Shown: in pieces, positions 26,774 to 36,188 of the stretch
How the letters are laid out: every line of letters starts with the position of its first letter
Position numbering within the stretch: position 1 is the first letter of the stretch
Notes under the pieces: model-generated
Database searches by the model: none
What the model was told of the DNA's origin: nothing
Seen by the model: only the letters and a program-made list of their open reading frames with translations
Made by a program: the position numbers and the translations under genes
Assembly: GCA_025351425.1 (NCBI GenBank)
Contig: JANXVY010000085.1
Coordinates: 1-51,527 of the forward strand
Source: Hyphomicrobium sp.
GTDB lineage: Bacteria; Pseudomonadota; Alphaproteobacteria; Rhizobiales; Hyphomicrobiaceae
Length of the DNA: 51,527 nt
Direction of reading: 5' to 3'

Positions 26774-29062
26774 CTAGCGCAAGATGCGGTCGAGGTCGCG
26801 GCCATATTGGCGATTGCCACGGGTTGGTTTCAGCGGATCGAGTGCGATACGGGCGCGGAATTCTTCGGTGACGCTGGCGGCTTCGCCATCGTCGCGGACC
26901 ACTTGCGGGCGAATGAAGATGACGAGTTCGGTGCGGTCGATGGTGTCGTCTTTCTGGCGGAAGGCGGCGCCCACCAGGGGAAGATTGCCGAGGAGCGGCA
27001 CCTGCGTTTTGGTGCTTGCATCGCTTTGTTGAATCAAGCCGCCGAGCGCGATCGCTTCTCCGTCCTTGACGGTTACCGTGGTCCGGATGCGCCGCTGCTG
27101 AATCGTGGGGCTGTCGATGCCGGAACTGGTCGTTTTTTTGACGCTGCTGACTTCCTGTTCGATATCCAGCACCACGCGGCCACTGTCGTTGACGCGCGGC
27201 GTCACCGAAAGAATCACACCGGTGTCTTTGAGCGTGACGGAGTTGACGACCGGCGCACCGGTCACCGATACGCCCTGTGCCGTTTGGGTGATGATCGGCA
27301 CCTGGTCACCGATTTGGAGCGTCGCTTTTCGATTGTCCAAAACCATCAGCGAGGGCGACGACACGACGTTGACCTTGGTTACGCTCGATAACGCGTCGAG
27401 GGCCACTTTGATGTTGGTCGTCGCAAAGAAATAAGAAAACCCAGGAAACGTGGACGCCACCGCCCCGGTTGCGGCGTCGCTCAGCGTAAATTGGCTCGGG
27501 TTCTTTTGCACAAACCACTTGAGGCCGAATTTCAATTCGTCGTTCAAGGTGATTTCGGCGATCACGGCTTCCAGCATCACCTGCGTTGGCTGACGGTCCA
27601 GGCGCTGGAGGATCGAGACGATGCGCTGATATTCTTTTGGCGTCGCCTGGATGACAAGCGCGTTGTCCTGTTCGTCGGCGACCACCTTAGTGCCGCCGGC
27701 CTCGAACGAAATGTTGCGACTCTCGCTGGCTGCGCCTGCTGACCCCGTGCGCGTCGTGCTGTTTGCGCCGAACGCGGAGGCTGTCTGTGAACCGGACGAT
27801 CCCAGCGACCCGGAAGCTGCGCCCGTGGACGTTTGGGGGCGAGTGTCGTCGATGGCCGGCGACGACAGCGTGGCGGCGTCGAAGCGGGGGGCGACCGCGC
27901 TTTGCTGGGCCTCTGCGCCTTGGCGCTTTTCTCCCAGGGTCAAGACGCGCTGGAGGAGGCTTGCCAGCTCGGAGGCCTGCCGGTTCTGAATTTTGTAGAC
28001 GAACAGCTGCTGCTCGCCCTGCTGGGCTGCTTTGTCGAGCTTTTCGATCCACAGCTTCGCCTTGGCGATCTGATCGGGCTTCGAGGAAATGACGAGCACC
28101 GATCCCAGCCGGCGATTGGGAATGAAGCGCACGACGCCTTTCAGCGGGCCATCCTTGTCAGCGCCGAAAATCGTATCCAATTCGGCGACGATGCCTTCGG
28201 GGTCGGACGACTTGACCGGGTACAGCGCAAACGACATGCCTTTCATGTAATCGACGTCGAAGATGGCGACGAGGTTCCCGATGTTGGCCAGTTCGCTGCT
28301 GGTGCCGGACACGACCAGGATGTTGCGGGTTTCGTCAACGCGCGTCACGGCACCTTGAGGGACGATGGGTTCGAGCACGCGCTTCATCTCGGCGGCGGCG
28401 ATGTGGCGGATGGGAATAATCTGGAACTGCACGCCGGGGGCATCTGTCGGCCGTTTGCGCGTTACGGGCGCGCCGAGCTGTGCGAGCGCGTTCGAGGGCA
28501 CGATGCGATAAAAGCCCTGGGTCGCGGCGATCGAGAACCCGCTGGCCTTGAGGGCGACTTCGAAGGCGTCGATCAGCCCTGCGCGCGGGATCGGTGCGGA
28601 CGTCTGCAGCGTGATGGTGCCCGTTACCTTGTCGGCGACCGTGTAGTTGAGCCCCAGGATATCGCCAAGCACCGTCTTGGCCGCCTGCGGGATCGGCGTG
28701 TTGACGAGGTTGAGGGTGATGCCGTCTTGGCCTGCGGCCGTTGTCGCCGGCGTGTAGAGTTCGGCTGGCCCGCCGGCTGGGGTCATGAATTCGCCGGTGC
28801 CTTTGGCAACCGTTTCGGTCACGGGGACAAGATCGTTCTTGCGCACCTCTGCAAGCAAGCTGTTCTGGTTGGCGCCGGCTGGACGGATAGGCGCCCTGGC
28901 GGACCCTGCCGCACCGCCTTGCCCGCCATCCTTGGTGCTGTGCTGGACGGGAGCAAGCAGGTCGGCGCCGCTCGCTTCCTGCAGCGGGTTATGGCCTTCG
29001 CAGCCGCCCAGGAACAACCCAACAGCTGCGAACAAAACTGTCGCCCACTTCGAGGAACGCAC
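26774..29062 (-). CDS. gspD: Type II secretion secretin GspD (lipoprotein)
   Basis: A 762-residue outer-membrane secretin. The signal ends in lipobox LGGC (Cys 21), so it is probably lipid-anchored. An N0 domain (ITLNLVNTPIPQAAKTVLGD) is followed by N1-N3 modules, with a long Ser/Gly/Thr-rich linker in N3 (about 420-450). The secretin core contains VPIITQTAQGVSV, LSVTPRVNDSGRVVLDI and VPLLGNLPLVGAAFR. No pilotin gene is nearby, consistent with self-targeting by lipidation (inference). Confidence 0.93.
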   Translation of the reverse strand: MRSSKWATVLFAAVGLFLGGCEGHNPLQEASGADLLAPVQHSTKDGGQGGAAGSARAPIRPAGANQNSLLAEVRKNDLVPVTETVAKGTGEFMTPAGGPAELYTPATTAAGQDGITLNLVNTPIPQAAKTVLGDILGLNYTVADKVTGTITLQTSAPIPRAGLIDAFEVALKASGFSIAATQGFYRIVPSNALAQLGAPVTRKRPTDAPGVQFQIIPIRHIAAAEMKRVLEPIVPQGAVTRVDETRNILVVSGTSSELANIGNLVAIFDVDYMKGMSFALYPVKSSDPEGIVAELDTIFGADKDGPLKGVVRFIPNRRLGSVLVISSKPDQIAKAKLWIEKLDKAAQQGEQQLFVYKIQNRQASELASLLQRVLTLGEKRQGAEAQQSAVAPRFDAATLSSPAIDDTRPQTSTGAASGSLGSSGSQTASAFGANSTTRTGSAGAASESRNISFEAGGTKVVADEQDNALVIQATPKEYQRIVSILQRLDRQPTQVMLEAVIAEITLNDELKFGLKWFVQKNPSQFTLSDAATGAVASTFPGFSYFFATTNIKVALDALSSVTKVNVVSSPSLMVLDNRKATLQIGDQVPIITQTAQGVSVTGAPVVNSVTLKDTGVILSVTPRVNDSGRVVLDIEQEVSSVKKTTSSGIDSPTIQQRRIRTTVTVKDGEAIALGGLIQQSDASTKTQVPLLGNLPLVGAAFRQKDDTIDRTELVIFIRPQVVRDDGEAASVTEEFRARIALDPLKPTRGNRQYGRDLDRILR

Positions 29063-29150
29063 TACTCGATACCCCCGCCCCGAACGTCAAAGTGACTTCA
29101 TTTTCGTCGTCCGTCATACTTCCTAGCCTGTGGATAACTCATTGGTCAAA

Positions 29151-29663
29151 TCACGGATTTTCCGGATACAGCGCGATTGTTGCACTCAAGGCTCCCTGCG
29201 TGAGGGTGACGGCGTTGGCGTCCAGCGCCGATACCGTCCAGCCGTCGATCGTTTCATCAAGCCCTACCCAACCGATGGCGCCCGAAGGGCTTTCGAGCAG
29301 GGCGCGCTTCTTGCCATGGGTCAACATCACGCCGCGCAACTTGATCTTTTCGGCGCCAACTTTCGGCGCGACCGGCGTTAGCGCCTGGGCGCGCGACGCG
29401 AGGGCCGCCTTGGCTTGCACCGCAGGAAAGCGGCGTTCGGCAAAGAAGATCGGTCGCGCGAGTGTTTGGGGGAATGCGGTTGCATCGAGCCTGGGGACGG
29501 GTTCACGCCCGTCGTTGCCGGACCCCGTGGGGGGAACTGCTGCGGCCGGACGCCCGATTGTTCGCGCCACTACGCCGACTTTGGCCGAAAGGGCCGCGAC
29601 CTCGCCGCCGATCCATAGCACCAGCAGGACGAGGGCCAATATTTGAAGACCGAGCCTGATCAT
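29151..29663 (-). CDS. gspC: Short GspC-like T2SS protein (anchor plus HR domain)
   Basis: A 170-residue protein with an N-terminal membrane helix (LQILALVLLVLWIGGEV), a Pro/Gly-rich linker and a C-terminal beta domain (IKLRGVMLTHGKKRALLESP, WTVSALDANAVTL) resembling the homology region of GspC that contacts GspD. The PDZ or coiled-coil domain of classical GspC (about 270 residues) is absent. Its start overlaps the gspM stop by four bases. Position between M and D supports a GspC role; the family call is moderate. Confidence 0.7.
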   Translation of the reverse strand: MIRLGLQILALVLLVLWIGGEVAALSAKVGVVARTIGRPAAAVPPTGSGNDGREPVPRLDATAFPQTLARPIFFAERRFPAVQAKAALASRAQALTPVAPKVGAEKIKLRGVMLTHGKKRALLESPSGAIGWVGLDETIDGWTVSALDANAVTLTQGALSATIALYPENP

Positions 29664-30298
29664 CGGGCGGGGGCTCCGAGGGCCGGATTAGCCGTTGGCT
29701 GCTCGATCGTGTTTTCGTTCGCGCCTCCGGCTGCCGGCCATTTCGCGCCGTAGACATCGAGTTCCGCCATCATCGCGGCCGGTTCTCCCGCCGGTTCCTC
29801 GACCGCGCCGCGCCGCTCTTCCATTCTGAGTTGGGCGCGTTCCACGAACAGGAACGGCGTTTGATCTTCGATGGCGAAGAGGATCGCGTGCACGCCTTGC
29901 AAAGTCCCGCGGATCTGAAGCCGGAGCCCGACGTAATCCTGCTGATCGATGCGCTTTAACGGGAGGGCGCGGGCGCTGTTCAATTCGGCATTCTGGCCGA
30001 CGACGATGGCGCGCAGCCTTGTTTGGACGTCCGCCATCATCAAGGCATCGTCGGAACCTTGCAGGAAATCGGCGTTCAGCGCCTTCTCGCCGGCCGGCCC
30101 TGGTTTGGCTGATGCCTGATCCAGTGCGGACTGCAGCCGGGCGGTGGTCAGGACCGTCGCGTCCAGACTTACGGTCAGGCCGCGTTTCCAGCTCTGCAAC
30201 GGCTTGAGAACCGCGAACCAAACCAGTCCAAGGCTCACGATGGGTAACGTCAGTGCGAGGGTGCGGCTCAAGCGGGAGCCAAGCTTCAGCTCGATCAT
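29660..30298 (-). CDS. gspM: Type II secretion protein GspM
   Basis: A 212-residue inner-membrane platform protein. It has one N-terminal helix (SRTLALTLPIVSLGLVWFAV), a helical stretch (LDATVLTTARLQSALDQ) and a C-terminal ferredoxin-like half (YVGLRLQIRGTLQGVHAILF, FLFVERAQLRME). It partners GspL. The ATG at 30298 overlaps the gspL stop by four bases (ATGA), fixing the start. Confidence 0.85.
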   Translation of the reverse strand: MIELKLGSRLSRTLALTLPIVSLGLVWFAVLKPLQSWKRGLTVSLDATVLTTARLQSALDQASAKPGPAGEKALNADFLQGSDDALMMADVQTRLRAIVVGQNAELNSARALPLKRIDQQDYVGLRLQIRGTLQGVHAILFAIEDQTPFLFVERAQLRMEERRGAVEEPAGEPAAMMAELDVYGAKWPAAGGANENTIEQPTANPALGAPAR

Positions 30299-31479
30299 GG
30301 CGGGGCCGTCCCGATTGCCGTCTGACCGGCTGCCGCGGTTGGCTTGCGCTCCACCTTCATGCGCAGTTGAAACCGCTCGACGCCTTGCTGGGCGTCGCGG
30401 GTGACCGGAGAGACGAACTCTACCTTCGTGAAATAAGGCGAGCGCGCGAAAATGCCGACGAGCTCGGAGGCCGAGCGCGAGAACCCGTCGAGATAGAGTG
30501 TGCCGTCGTCCAGGCGCAGTTCGGAAATCCAGGCGGAGGCTGGGAGGCGCTGGGTGACCTCCTCCCACACGTGCAAGGCCGACACGGTCTCGATCTTGCG
30601 CAGACGCAACCCCTTGGCGCGGTTTTGCAACGTGTCCTGGGTCGCGAACTGCTGGCGCAGCGCAGCGACCTTTTGCTCGAGGGTTTTCTCGATGCGGGTT
30701 TGGTCAGCAAACGCTGCCTCAAGCGCCCAGATTCCATTGAGCGAATTGGCGAACGCGAAGGCTGCGCCCAACAGCGCCGCCGCTAACAATGCCAGGTTCA
30801 GCCGTCCCGATGCCGTGGGCGGGCGGGCTGGGGAATGGGACAGGAGATCGACGGGGAGCAGGTTGCCGTCGCTGCCGGTCACACGAATACTACTGAGGGG
30901 AATTGCGCGGACGCGGAGACCGGCAACGAGCGTCTCGACGGTGGCCTTTCGGATCGCGACCTGTTGCACCACGGTGCTGCCGTTCAACCCCGGAACGTGA
31001 TCGACGATGAAAAAATCGTGCAGGACTTCGGCATGCCGCAAAGGGGTTGTGCGCTCCATTTCGAGCGCCACGATACCGGCGGCCCGGGCGAGCGCCGACA
31101 CGGGCAGCCGATGTTCCAGATGCAGGCAGCGCGAGGCTGGCACGACGAGTTCGACGCGCAATAACGGACCCCACCGTTTGCGCCGTGCGGCGACCTGATC
31201 GATGGCGCCGTTCTGGTCGCCAGTAAAGATCAGGACGTGGGCGTCAGGTGTACCGAGCAGCGAAACCTGCGTGTCATAAACTTCGATGTGCCCGGCCGAC
31301 CCCATGGACAGGGACACGGTGCGCGCGTGGGGGAGAAGCAGCGTCTGCAGCCATCTTGGAGACAGGGAGCCAATCTCGGCCCGCCACCATTGCCAGATCG
31401 ACCCGGGAGACGAGGTCACGGAAAAGGTGGGTTTCACCCCGGCGGGGATCACCCCAACCGGGATGGGTGGAGATGTCAC
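30295..31479 (-). CDS. gspL: Type II secretion protein GspL (PilN/PilM-like)
   Basis: A protein of up to 394 residues linking the GspE ATPase to the periplasm. The cytoplasmic part (to about 225) is of the actin-like GspL/PilM type, with ALARAAGIVALEMERTTPL. One membrane helix follows (LALLAAALLGAAFAFANSL), then a coiled coil and a PilN-like periplasmic domain (LPASAWISELRLDDGTLYLD). The start is a GTG at 31479; a GTG at 31419 nearer the conserved part is an alternative. First gene of the leftward operon L-M-C-D-K. Confidence 0.85.
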   Translation of the reverse strand: MTSPPIPVGVIPAGVKPTFSVTSSPGSIWQWWRAEIGSLSPRWLQTLLLPHARTVSLSMGSAGHIEVYDTQVSLLGTPDAHVLIFTGDQNGAIDQVAARRKRWGPLLRVELVVPASRCLHLEHRLPVSALARAAGIVALEMERTTPLRHAEVLHDFFIVDHVPGLNGSTVVQQVAIRKATVETLVAGLRVRAIPLSSIRVTGSDGNLLPVDLLSHSPARPPTASGRLNLALLAAALLGAAFAFANSLNGIWALEAAFADQTRIEKTLEQKVAALRQQFATQDTLQNRAKGLRLRKIETVSALHVWEEVTQRLPASAWISELRLDDGTLYLDGFSRSASELVGIFARSPYFTKVEFVSPVTRDAQQGVERFQLRMKVERKPTAAAGQTAIGTAPP

Positions 31480-31650
31480 GCAACTCGACCTGTTTGCGCG
31501 CGGCAGAACCGACGCGCGGATGACGCTTTAGCCGTTTGAAACGTTGTGCTCTGAAGACTTGGCGGTTCGGCTTCAATACTAGAGGCCTCTTGCGCCAGCA
31601 AGGGCTATAGGTCAGTCTGAGGTGTACCGATTGTCGGGCGGCATAGCGTA
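31480..31650. promoter_or_regulatory. Divergent control region of the two gsp operons
   Basis: This 171-base spacer must hold both operon promoters. It has a perfect 10-bp palindrome AGAGGCCTCT (31581-31590) and an adjoining inverted repeat CTTGC-GCCA-GCAAG (31589-31602). Either could be an operator shared by both directions. No promoter hexamers are certain. Confidence 0.45.
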
Positions 31651-33402
31651 ATGATGAGCGAAACAACCGAGGCAACGCGCGGCGCATCTGGTCCCTGGGT
31701 GCGGCGGTGCGACGGGAAAGATCCAGCCGTCATCACGGGCTTTCTCGACCATCTGACCGCTCACGGATTGCTGGACCGTGGCGGGGCCGAACGCGCCTTG
31801 CAGGCGCAAGCCCGGACAGCGCATCGCATCGATGTGGTGCTGGCCGAGCTGGGACTCATCCCGGCACAGCGGCTGCTGGAGGCGAGCGCTGCCTATTTCG
31901 GCATCCGGCTTGCCGCCGACTCGGATTTCCCGGCCGAGCCGGTTACGGATGCGCGGCTACCCAACGATTTTCTCCGGCGCAACATGGTGTGCGCGCTCGC
32001 CATCACGCCGGAACGGGCGGTTATCGCGACCGCCGATCCGTTCGCGCCGAACACGATCGCTGCCGTCGGCTTCATGCTCGGTACGCCCGTCGAGGTGCGG
32101 CTGGCGCCGCCGGGCCTTATCGAGGCGGAGCTTGCCAGGCTCGAACTGCCGCTCGGTGGCGAGCCGTCCGGGCACGAAGTGCGCCAGGACGGGACTGCCA
32201 ATGAAGACGATCTGCAGCGCCTGCGCGATATGGCGAGCGAGGCGCCGATCATCCGGTTCGTCAACAAGTTGATCGCCGGCGCGGTGGCACAGCGGGCGTC
32301 CGACATCCACATCGAGCCATCGCAAAACGGCTTGCGGGTCCGCTACCGGATCGACGGCGTGATGCGCGAAGTCGAGCGGTTGCCGTCCGACATGCAAGCG
32401 GGCGTGGCTTCGCGGATCAAAATTCTGGCGAAGCTCAACATTGCCGAGCGGCGGCTGCCGCAGGATGGCCGCACCAAGTTCGTGGCGAGCGGCCGCGAGA
32501 TCGATCTGCGGGTGTCGAGCGCGCCGGTGCTGCACGGCGAGAGCATCGTGCTGCGCATTCTCGATCAGGCCCAGGTCGAGCTGTCGTTTGCGGCGCTGGG
32601 GTTCGACGATGCGACCGCCCAGCAGTTCAACGGATTGCTTGACCGGCCCAACGGCATCGTGCTCGTCACCGGCCCGACCGGGAGCGGCAAGACCACGACG
32701 CTCTATTCCGCGCTGAAGCGTCTGAATTCGATCGAGCGCAAGGTGTTTTCGGTCGAAGACCCGATCGAATATCAGCTGCCGGGCATCAACCAGATGCAGA
32801 TCAAGCCGGGGATCGGGCTCGATTTCGTGCACGCGCTGCGCTCGATCCTGCGTCAGGACCCCGATGTTATCATGATCGGCGAGATGCGCGATGTCGAAAC
32901 GGCGCGGACCGGCATCCAGGCTTCGCTGACCGGGCACCTCGTGCTGTCGACGCTGCACACCAACAGTGCGGCTGCGTCCGTCACGCGGCTGCTGGACATG
33001 GGCGTCGAGGATTATCTGCTGGCGTCCACGCTCTCGGGCGTGCTGGCGCAGCGGCTGGTGCGGCGGCTGTGCGAAACTTGCGCCGAGCCGTGGACGCCAC
33101 CGCAAAGCCAGCTGGACGACTTGCGGGCGGCGCTGGGCGACCCGACGGCGCAGACCGATTTCAAGCGTCCGCGCGGGTGTGGCGCGTGCGGGCAGACCGG
33201 CTTTCAGGGCCGCACTACCATCACCGAGCTGCTGGTGATCGACGATAGCGTGCGCCGGCAGATCAAAAAGGGGGCCGCCGACTATGTGATCGAAGCGGCC
33301 GGGAAGGCCAACGGCATGCGGTCGCTCTATCAATCGGGTCTTGCGAAGGTGCACGCCGGCGTCACCACGCTGTCGGAAGTTCTGCGCGCGGCGCGCGGGT
33401 AG
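31651..33402 (+). CDS. gspE: Type II secretion ATPase GspE
   Basis: A 583-residue hexameric motor ATPase at the cytoplasmic base of the secretion system. The N-terminal GspE_N-like domain (VLAELGLIPAQRLLEA) binds GspL. Walker A GPTGSGKTTT is at 341-350, Walker B PDVIMIGEMRD near 404-414, and the His box STLHTNSA near 433-440. Four zinc cysteines are at 474, 477, 510 and 513. It starts with ATGATG; the Shine-Dalgarno is weak. First gene of the rightward operon E-F-H-I-J. Confidence 0.95.
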   Translation: MMSETTEATRGASGPWVRRCDGKDPAVITGFLDHLTAHGLLDRGGAERALQAQARTAHRIDVVLAELGLIPAQRLLEASAAYFGIRLAADSDFPAEPVTDARLPNDFLRRNMVCALAITPERAVIATADPFAPNTIAAVGFMLGTPVEVRLAPPGLIEAELARLELPLGGEPSGHEVRQDGTANEDDLQRLRDMASEAPIIRFVNKLIAGAVAQRASDIHIEPSQNGLRVRYRIDGVMREVERLPSDMQAGVASRIKILAKLNIAERRLPQDGRTKFVASGREIDLRVSSAPVLHGESIVLRILDQAQVELSFAALGFDDATAQQFNGLLDRPNGIVLVTGPTGSGKTTTLYSALKRLNSIERKVFSVEDPIEYQLPGINQMQIKPGIGLDFVHALRSILRQDPDVIMIGEMRDVETARTGIQASLTGHLVLSTLHTNSAAASVTRLLDMGVEDYLLASTLSGVLAQRLVRRLCETCAEPWTPPQSQLDDLRAALGDPTAQTDFKRPRGCGACGQTGFQGRTTITELLVIDDSVRRQIKKGAADYVIEAAGKANGMRSLYQSGLAKVHAGVTTLSEVLRAARG

Positions 33403-33406
33403 CCCG

Positions 33407-34624
33407 ATGCCGATATTCCAGTTCAAGGCCTATAACGACCAAGGCCGCGTCGAGGCTGGCGAACTGGAGGCGCCGTCGGCGGATGCCGTGCTGGTCATCT
33501 TGAATGCGCGCCGGCTGCTGCCGTTCGAAACCCGCGAAGGCTCGCGCCGTGCGGCCCCCAGGGCCGGCATCGGCTGGCGAGGTCAATCCCTGGCCCTGCC
33601 GGACTATGCAACCTTCATGCGCGAGTTGGCCGTCTTGCTGCAGGCCGACCTGCCGGTCGACCAGTGCCTCAAGCTGCTTGCGGGGCAGCAGAAGTCGAGG
33701 GCGATGGCGGTGTTCAGCGACAACGTGCTGAAAAGCGTGCTGGCAGGCACTACGCTGTCGGCGGCACTGGAAACGTATTCGGCCGGCATGCCCCCGGTGG
33801 TCGCCAGTCTCGTGCGGGCGGGCGAAGCGCGCGGCAACCTGGCGGCGACGCTCACCGATGTCGCGCGATACCTGGAAACCAGCGTCGAAATCCGCGCTAA
33901 GGTGCGGGCGGCGCTCACCTACCCGTTGGTGCTCGCGGTGGTGGCGCTCGCTACACTCTCCATCATCGTCGGCGGGTTGGTGCCGACCCTATTGCCGCTG
34001 TTTGCAGACAGCGGCGTCGAAGCGCCTCTGGTGCTGCGCCTTGCGGATGGGGCGACCCGATTTCTCAGCGCCTATTGGGTTGCGTGTCTTGTGGGGCTGG
34101 GACTTGTTGCAGCGGCGATCTGGCGCGCGGTTCGGGCGCCGGCGACGCGGGCGATGATCGACCGGGCGAACCTGCGACTGCCGTTGCTGGGGCCGTTCAC
34201 ACGGGACGCGAATACCAGCGTGTTCGCCCGGACGCTCGGCACGCTGCTGCGCAACGGCGTGCCGCTCGTCGCTGGCTTGCAGATCAGCGCCGATGCGGTG
34301 ACCAACCGGGAGGTTTCGGCAGCGATTCGCAAGGCGACCGAGGACGTCAAGGCGGGGTCGTCACTCTCGACGGCCCTGCGCGATAAAGGCGTGTTGTCCG
34401 GTCTGTCGTTGCGGTTCATCGAGGTCGGCGAAGAGGCGAGCCGGCTCGATCAGATGCTGCTTCATCTGGCGGAGCTGACGGACAACGAGACCTCGCGCAG
34501 GGTCGATCGCGCGATGACGTTACTGGGGCCTGCGATGACCATCGTGATCGGCGCGGTCATCGGCACGCTGGTGCTGGCGGTCATGCAGGCCGTGCTCAGC
34601 GTCAACGCGCTGGCGCTGCGATGA
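33407..34624 (+). CDS. gspF: Type II secretion platform protein GspF
   Basis: A 405-residue polytopic inner-membrane protein with two GspF domains, each marked by a helical bundle and hydrophobic segments (ALTYPLVLAVVALATLSIIV near the middle, LLGPAMTIVIGAVIGTLVLA at the end). The N-terminal FKAYNDQGRVEAGELEA is typical. The ATG at 33407 is four bases after the gspE stop. The stop overlaps the start of the next gene by four bases. Confidence 0.94.
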   Translation: MPIFQFKAYNDQGRVEAGELEAPSADAVLVILNARRLLPFETREGSRRAAPRAGIGWRGQSLALPDYATFMRELAVLLQADLPVDQCLKLLAGQQKSRAMAVFSDNVLKSVLAGTTLSAALETYSAGMPPVVASLVRAGEARGNLAATLTDVARYLETSVEIRAKVRAALTYPLVLAVVALATLSIIVGGLVPTLLPLFADSGVEAPLVLRLADGATRFLSAYWVACLVGLGLVAAAIWRAVRAPATRAMIDRANLRLPLLGPFTRDANTSVFARTLGTLLRNGVPLVAGLQISADAVTNREVSAAIRKATEDVKAGSSLSTALRDKGVLSGLSLRFIEVGEEASRLDQMLLHLAELTDNETSRRVDRAMTLLGPAMTIVIGAVIGTLVLAVMQAVLSVNALALR

Positions 34625-35091
34625 GGCCCGCCCGCGCTCAAGACAAACGGGATGCTGGGTTCTCGATGATCGAGATGCTCGTGGTACTGGCCATACTGGC
34701 GGCGGTGCTGACGGTGGCGTTGCCGCAGTTCAGAAGCCCGGGCCAGACAGCGAGCCTCAACGCGGTTACGGTCGAACTGGCGGCGGGGCTGAAGGCGTTG
34801 CGGGCGCAGGCCATCGGCATGAACCGCGAGGAAGCGTTCGTGTTCGATGCGGAGGCCAAGTCGTATGTGATGGGTCAGTCGGGGCGGGTGATCCGGCTGC
34901 CGGGGAGCATCGCGGTGACGTTCGAGACCGCGCGGGAAGCCGTGCGAGGACCGGCGGACGCGCGGTTGATCTTCTTCCCGACCGGCGGCTCCTCGGGTGG
35001 CCGCATCGTTTTGGCCCAAGATCTGCGCCGCAGCGTGGTGGTGGTCGACTGGATGACCGGCGTGGTGGCGATCGAACGGGGCGCGCCATGA
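34621..35091 (+). CDS. gspH: Type II secretion minor pseudopilin GspH
   Basis: A 156-residue prepilin-like protein. Cleavage is expected at G13, leaving FSMIEMLVVLAILAAVLTVA with Glu at +5. The C-terminal LIFFPTGGSSGGRIVLAQ and VVVVDWMTGVVAI strands match GspH and not GspG, whose post-helix proline motif and calcium-site end are missing. It occupies the slot right after gspF where gspG normally is. Overlaps gspF and gspI by four bases each. Confidence 0.85.
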   Translation: MRPARAQDKRDAGFSMIEMLVVLAILAAVLTVALPQFRSPGQTASLNAVTVELAAGLKALRAQAIGMNREEAFVFDAEAKSYVMGQSGRVIRLPGSIAVTFETAREAVRGPADARLIFFPTGGSSGGRIVLAQDLRRSVVVVDWMTGVVAIERGAP

Positions 35092-35468
35092 ACGGGCGAG
35101 ACGACGGGTTCACGCTGATCGAGGTGCTGGTGGCGTTCGCGATCCTCTCGCTCGCCCTTGCCGGGCTCTACGATACGCTCGGGGGCGCGTACAAGAGCGC
35201 TAACGCCAGCCGGATGCAGGAAGAGGCGCTGGCGGCCGGGCGCGGGCTGCTCGATCGCATCGGCGCGGACATGCCGGTGAGCGCTGGTCGTTTCGCGGGC
35301 ACGCTGTCGGACGGCTCGCCATGGCAAGTCGTCGTCAGCCTGATCCCAACTGGCGCTTCGGCGGTCCCGCTGTATCAGCGGTTTGCCGTCGTGTTCAATG
35401 CGCGTGATGCGAAGGGCCGTTTGATCGTGGTGCTCAAGACGATCCGCATTGCAAAGGTTGACCGATGA
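35088..35468 (+). CDS. gspI: Type II secretion minor pseudopilin GspI
   Basis: A 126-residue minor pseudopilin. The leader MNGRDDG is cleaved before FTLIEVLVAFAILSLALAGL, with Glu at +5. The rest matches GspI size and pattern (WQVVVSLIPTGA). It probably starts the tip complex with GspJ and GspK. Four-base overlaps with both neighbours indicate coupled translation. Confidence 0.88.
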   Translation: MNGRDDGFTLIEVLVAFAILSLALAGLYDTLGGAYKSANASRMQEEALAAGRGLLDRIGADMPVSAGRFAGTLSDGSPWQVVVSLIPTGASAVPLYQRFAVVFNARDAKGRLIVVLKTIRIAKVDR

Positions 35469-36112
35469 TGCCGGGCTCGCGCCGCAGGGCTGCTCGTGAC
35501 GCCGGTTTTACGCTGATCGAGATGTTGGTGGCGCTGGCGCTGCTCGCGTTGATCGCCGCGATGATCCTGGGGGCCGTGCAGGGGACGGGGCGCGCGCTCG
35601 ACCAGGCGACGCGTCAGGTACACGAGGGATCGACGGGGGCAGCTCAACTCGTGCTGCGGCAAATATTGGCGCAAGGGCAGCCCATAAAGCTCACGACCGA
35701 GCGCCAAGAGGACGCTCGGATGCTCGAAGGTCAAACGGACCGAGTGCGGCTGATTACAAGTTATGCGGCAGGCGGCCAGTATCGGGGGCTCTATTCCACG
35801 GAAATCCGGATCGTTCCGTCGGCTGCCACCGGCGCGAGCGATCTCGTCATCGAGCAGGAGCTGTTTCGCAGGGCGCTGCCGGTTACAGGGGCGGCAGCCG
35901 TCAAGCCGAGTCAGGTCGTGCTTTTGAAAGGCATCGTCGGACTGTCGTTGCGCTACTTCGGCCGCGCCCAAGATGACCGGATTGCGGGATGGTCGAGCAC
36001 CTGGACCAGCCCGTCCCGCCTGCCAACGCTGATCGTGTTGGCTGTCGTGTTTGCCGATGGAGATCCGCGGAAGTGGGGCGAGCTGCCGGTTGCGGTGCGG
36101 GCGGCGAACTGA
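35465..36112 (+). CDS. gspJ: Type II secretion minor pseudopilin GspJ
   Basis: A 215-residue minor pseudopilin. The leader ends at G14, followed by FTLIEMLVALALLALIAAMI with Glu at +5. Downstream YFGRAQDDRIAGWSSTW and SRLPTLIVLAVVF are typical of GspJ. Last gene of the rightward operon; 76 bases separate it from the DNA-repair cluster, with no clear terminator. Confidence 0.88.
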   Translation: MMPGSRRRAARDAGFTLIEMLVALALLALIAAMILGAVQGTGRALDQATRQVHEGSTGAAQLVLRQILAQGQPIKLTTERQEDARMLEGQTDRVRLITSYAAGGQYRGLYSTEIRIVPSAATGASDLVIEQELFRRALPVTGAAAVKPSQVVLLKGIVGLSLRYFGRAQDDRIAGWSSTWTSPSRLPTLIVLAVVFADGDPRKWGELPVAVRAAN

Positions 36113-36188
36113 CCGGCGATCGGATTTGGTATTTGCGGGGGGCCGACCCATATCGCGGGAGTGCCTCTTTGCGTAAGCTCGCCCGAAC

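Noticed and set aside
31957-33426. 489-codon frame antisense to gspE
   Set aside because: Shadow frame; gspE has complete ATPase motifs on the other strand.
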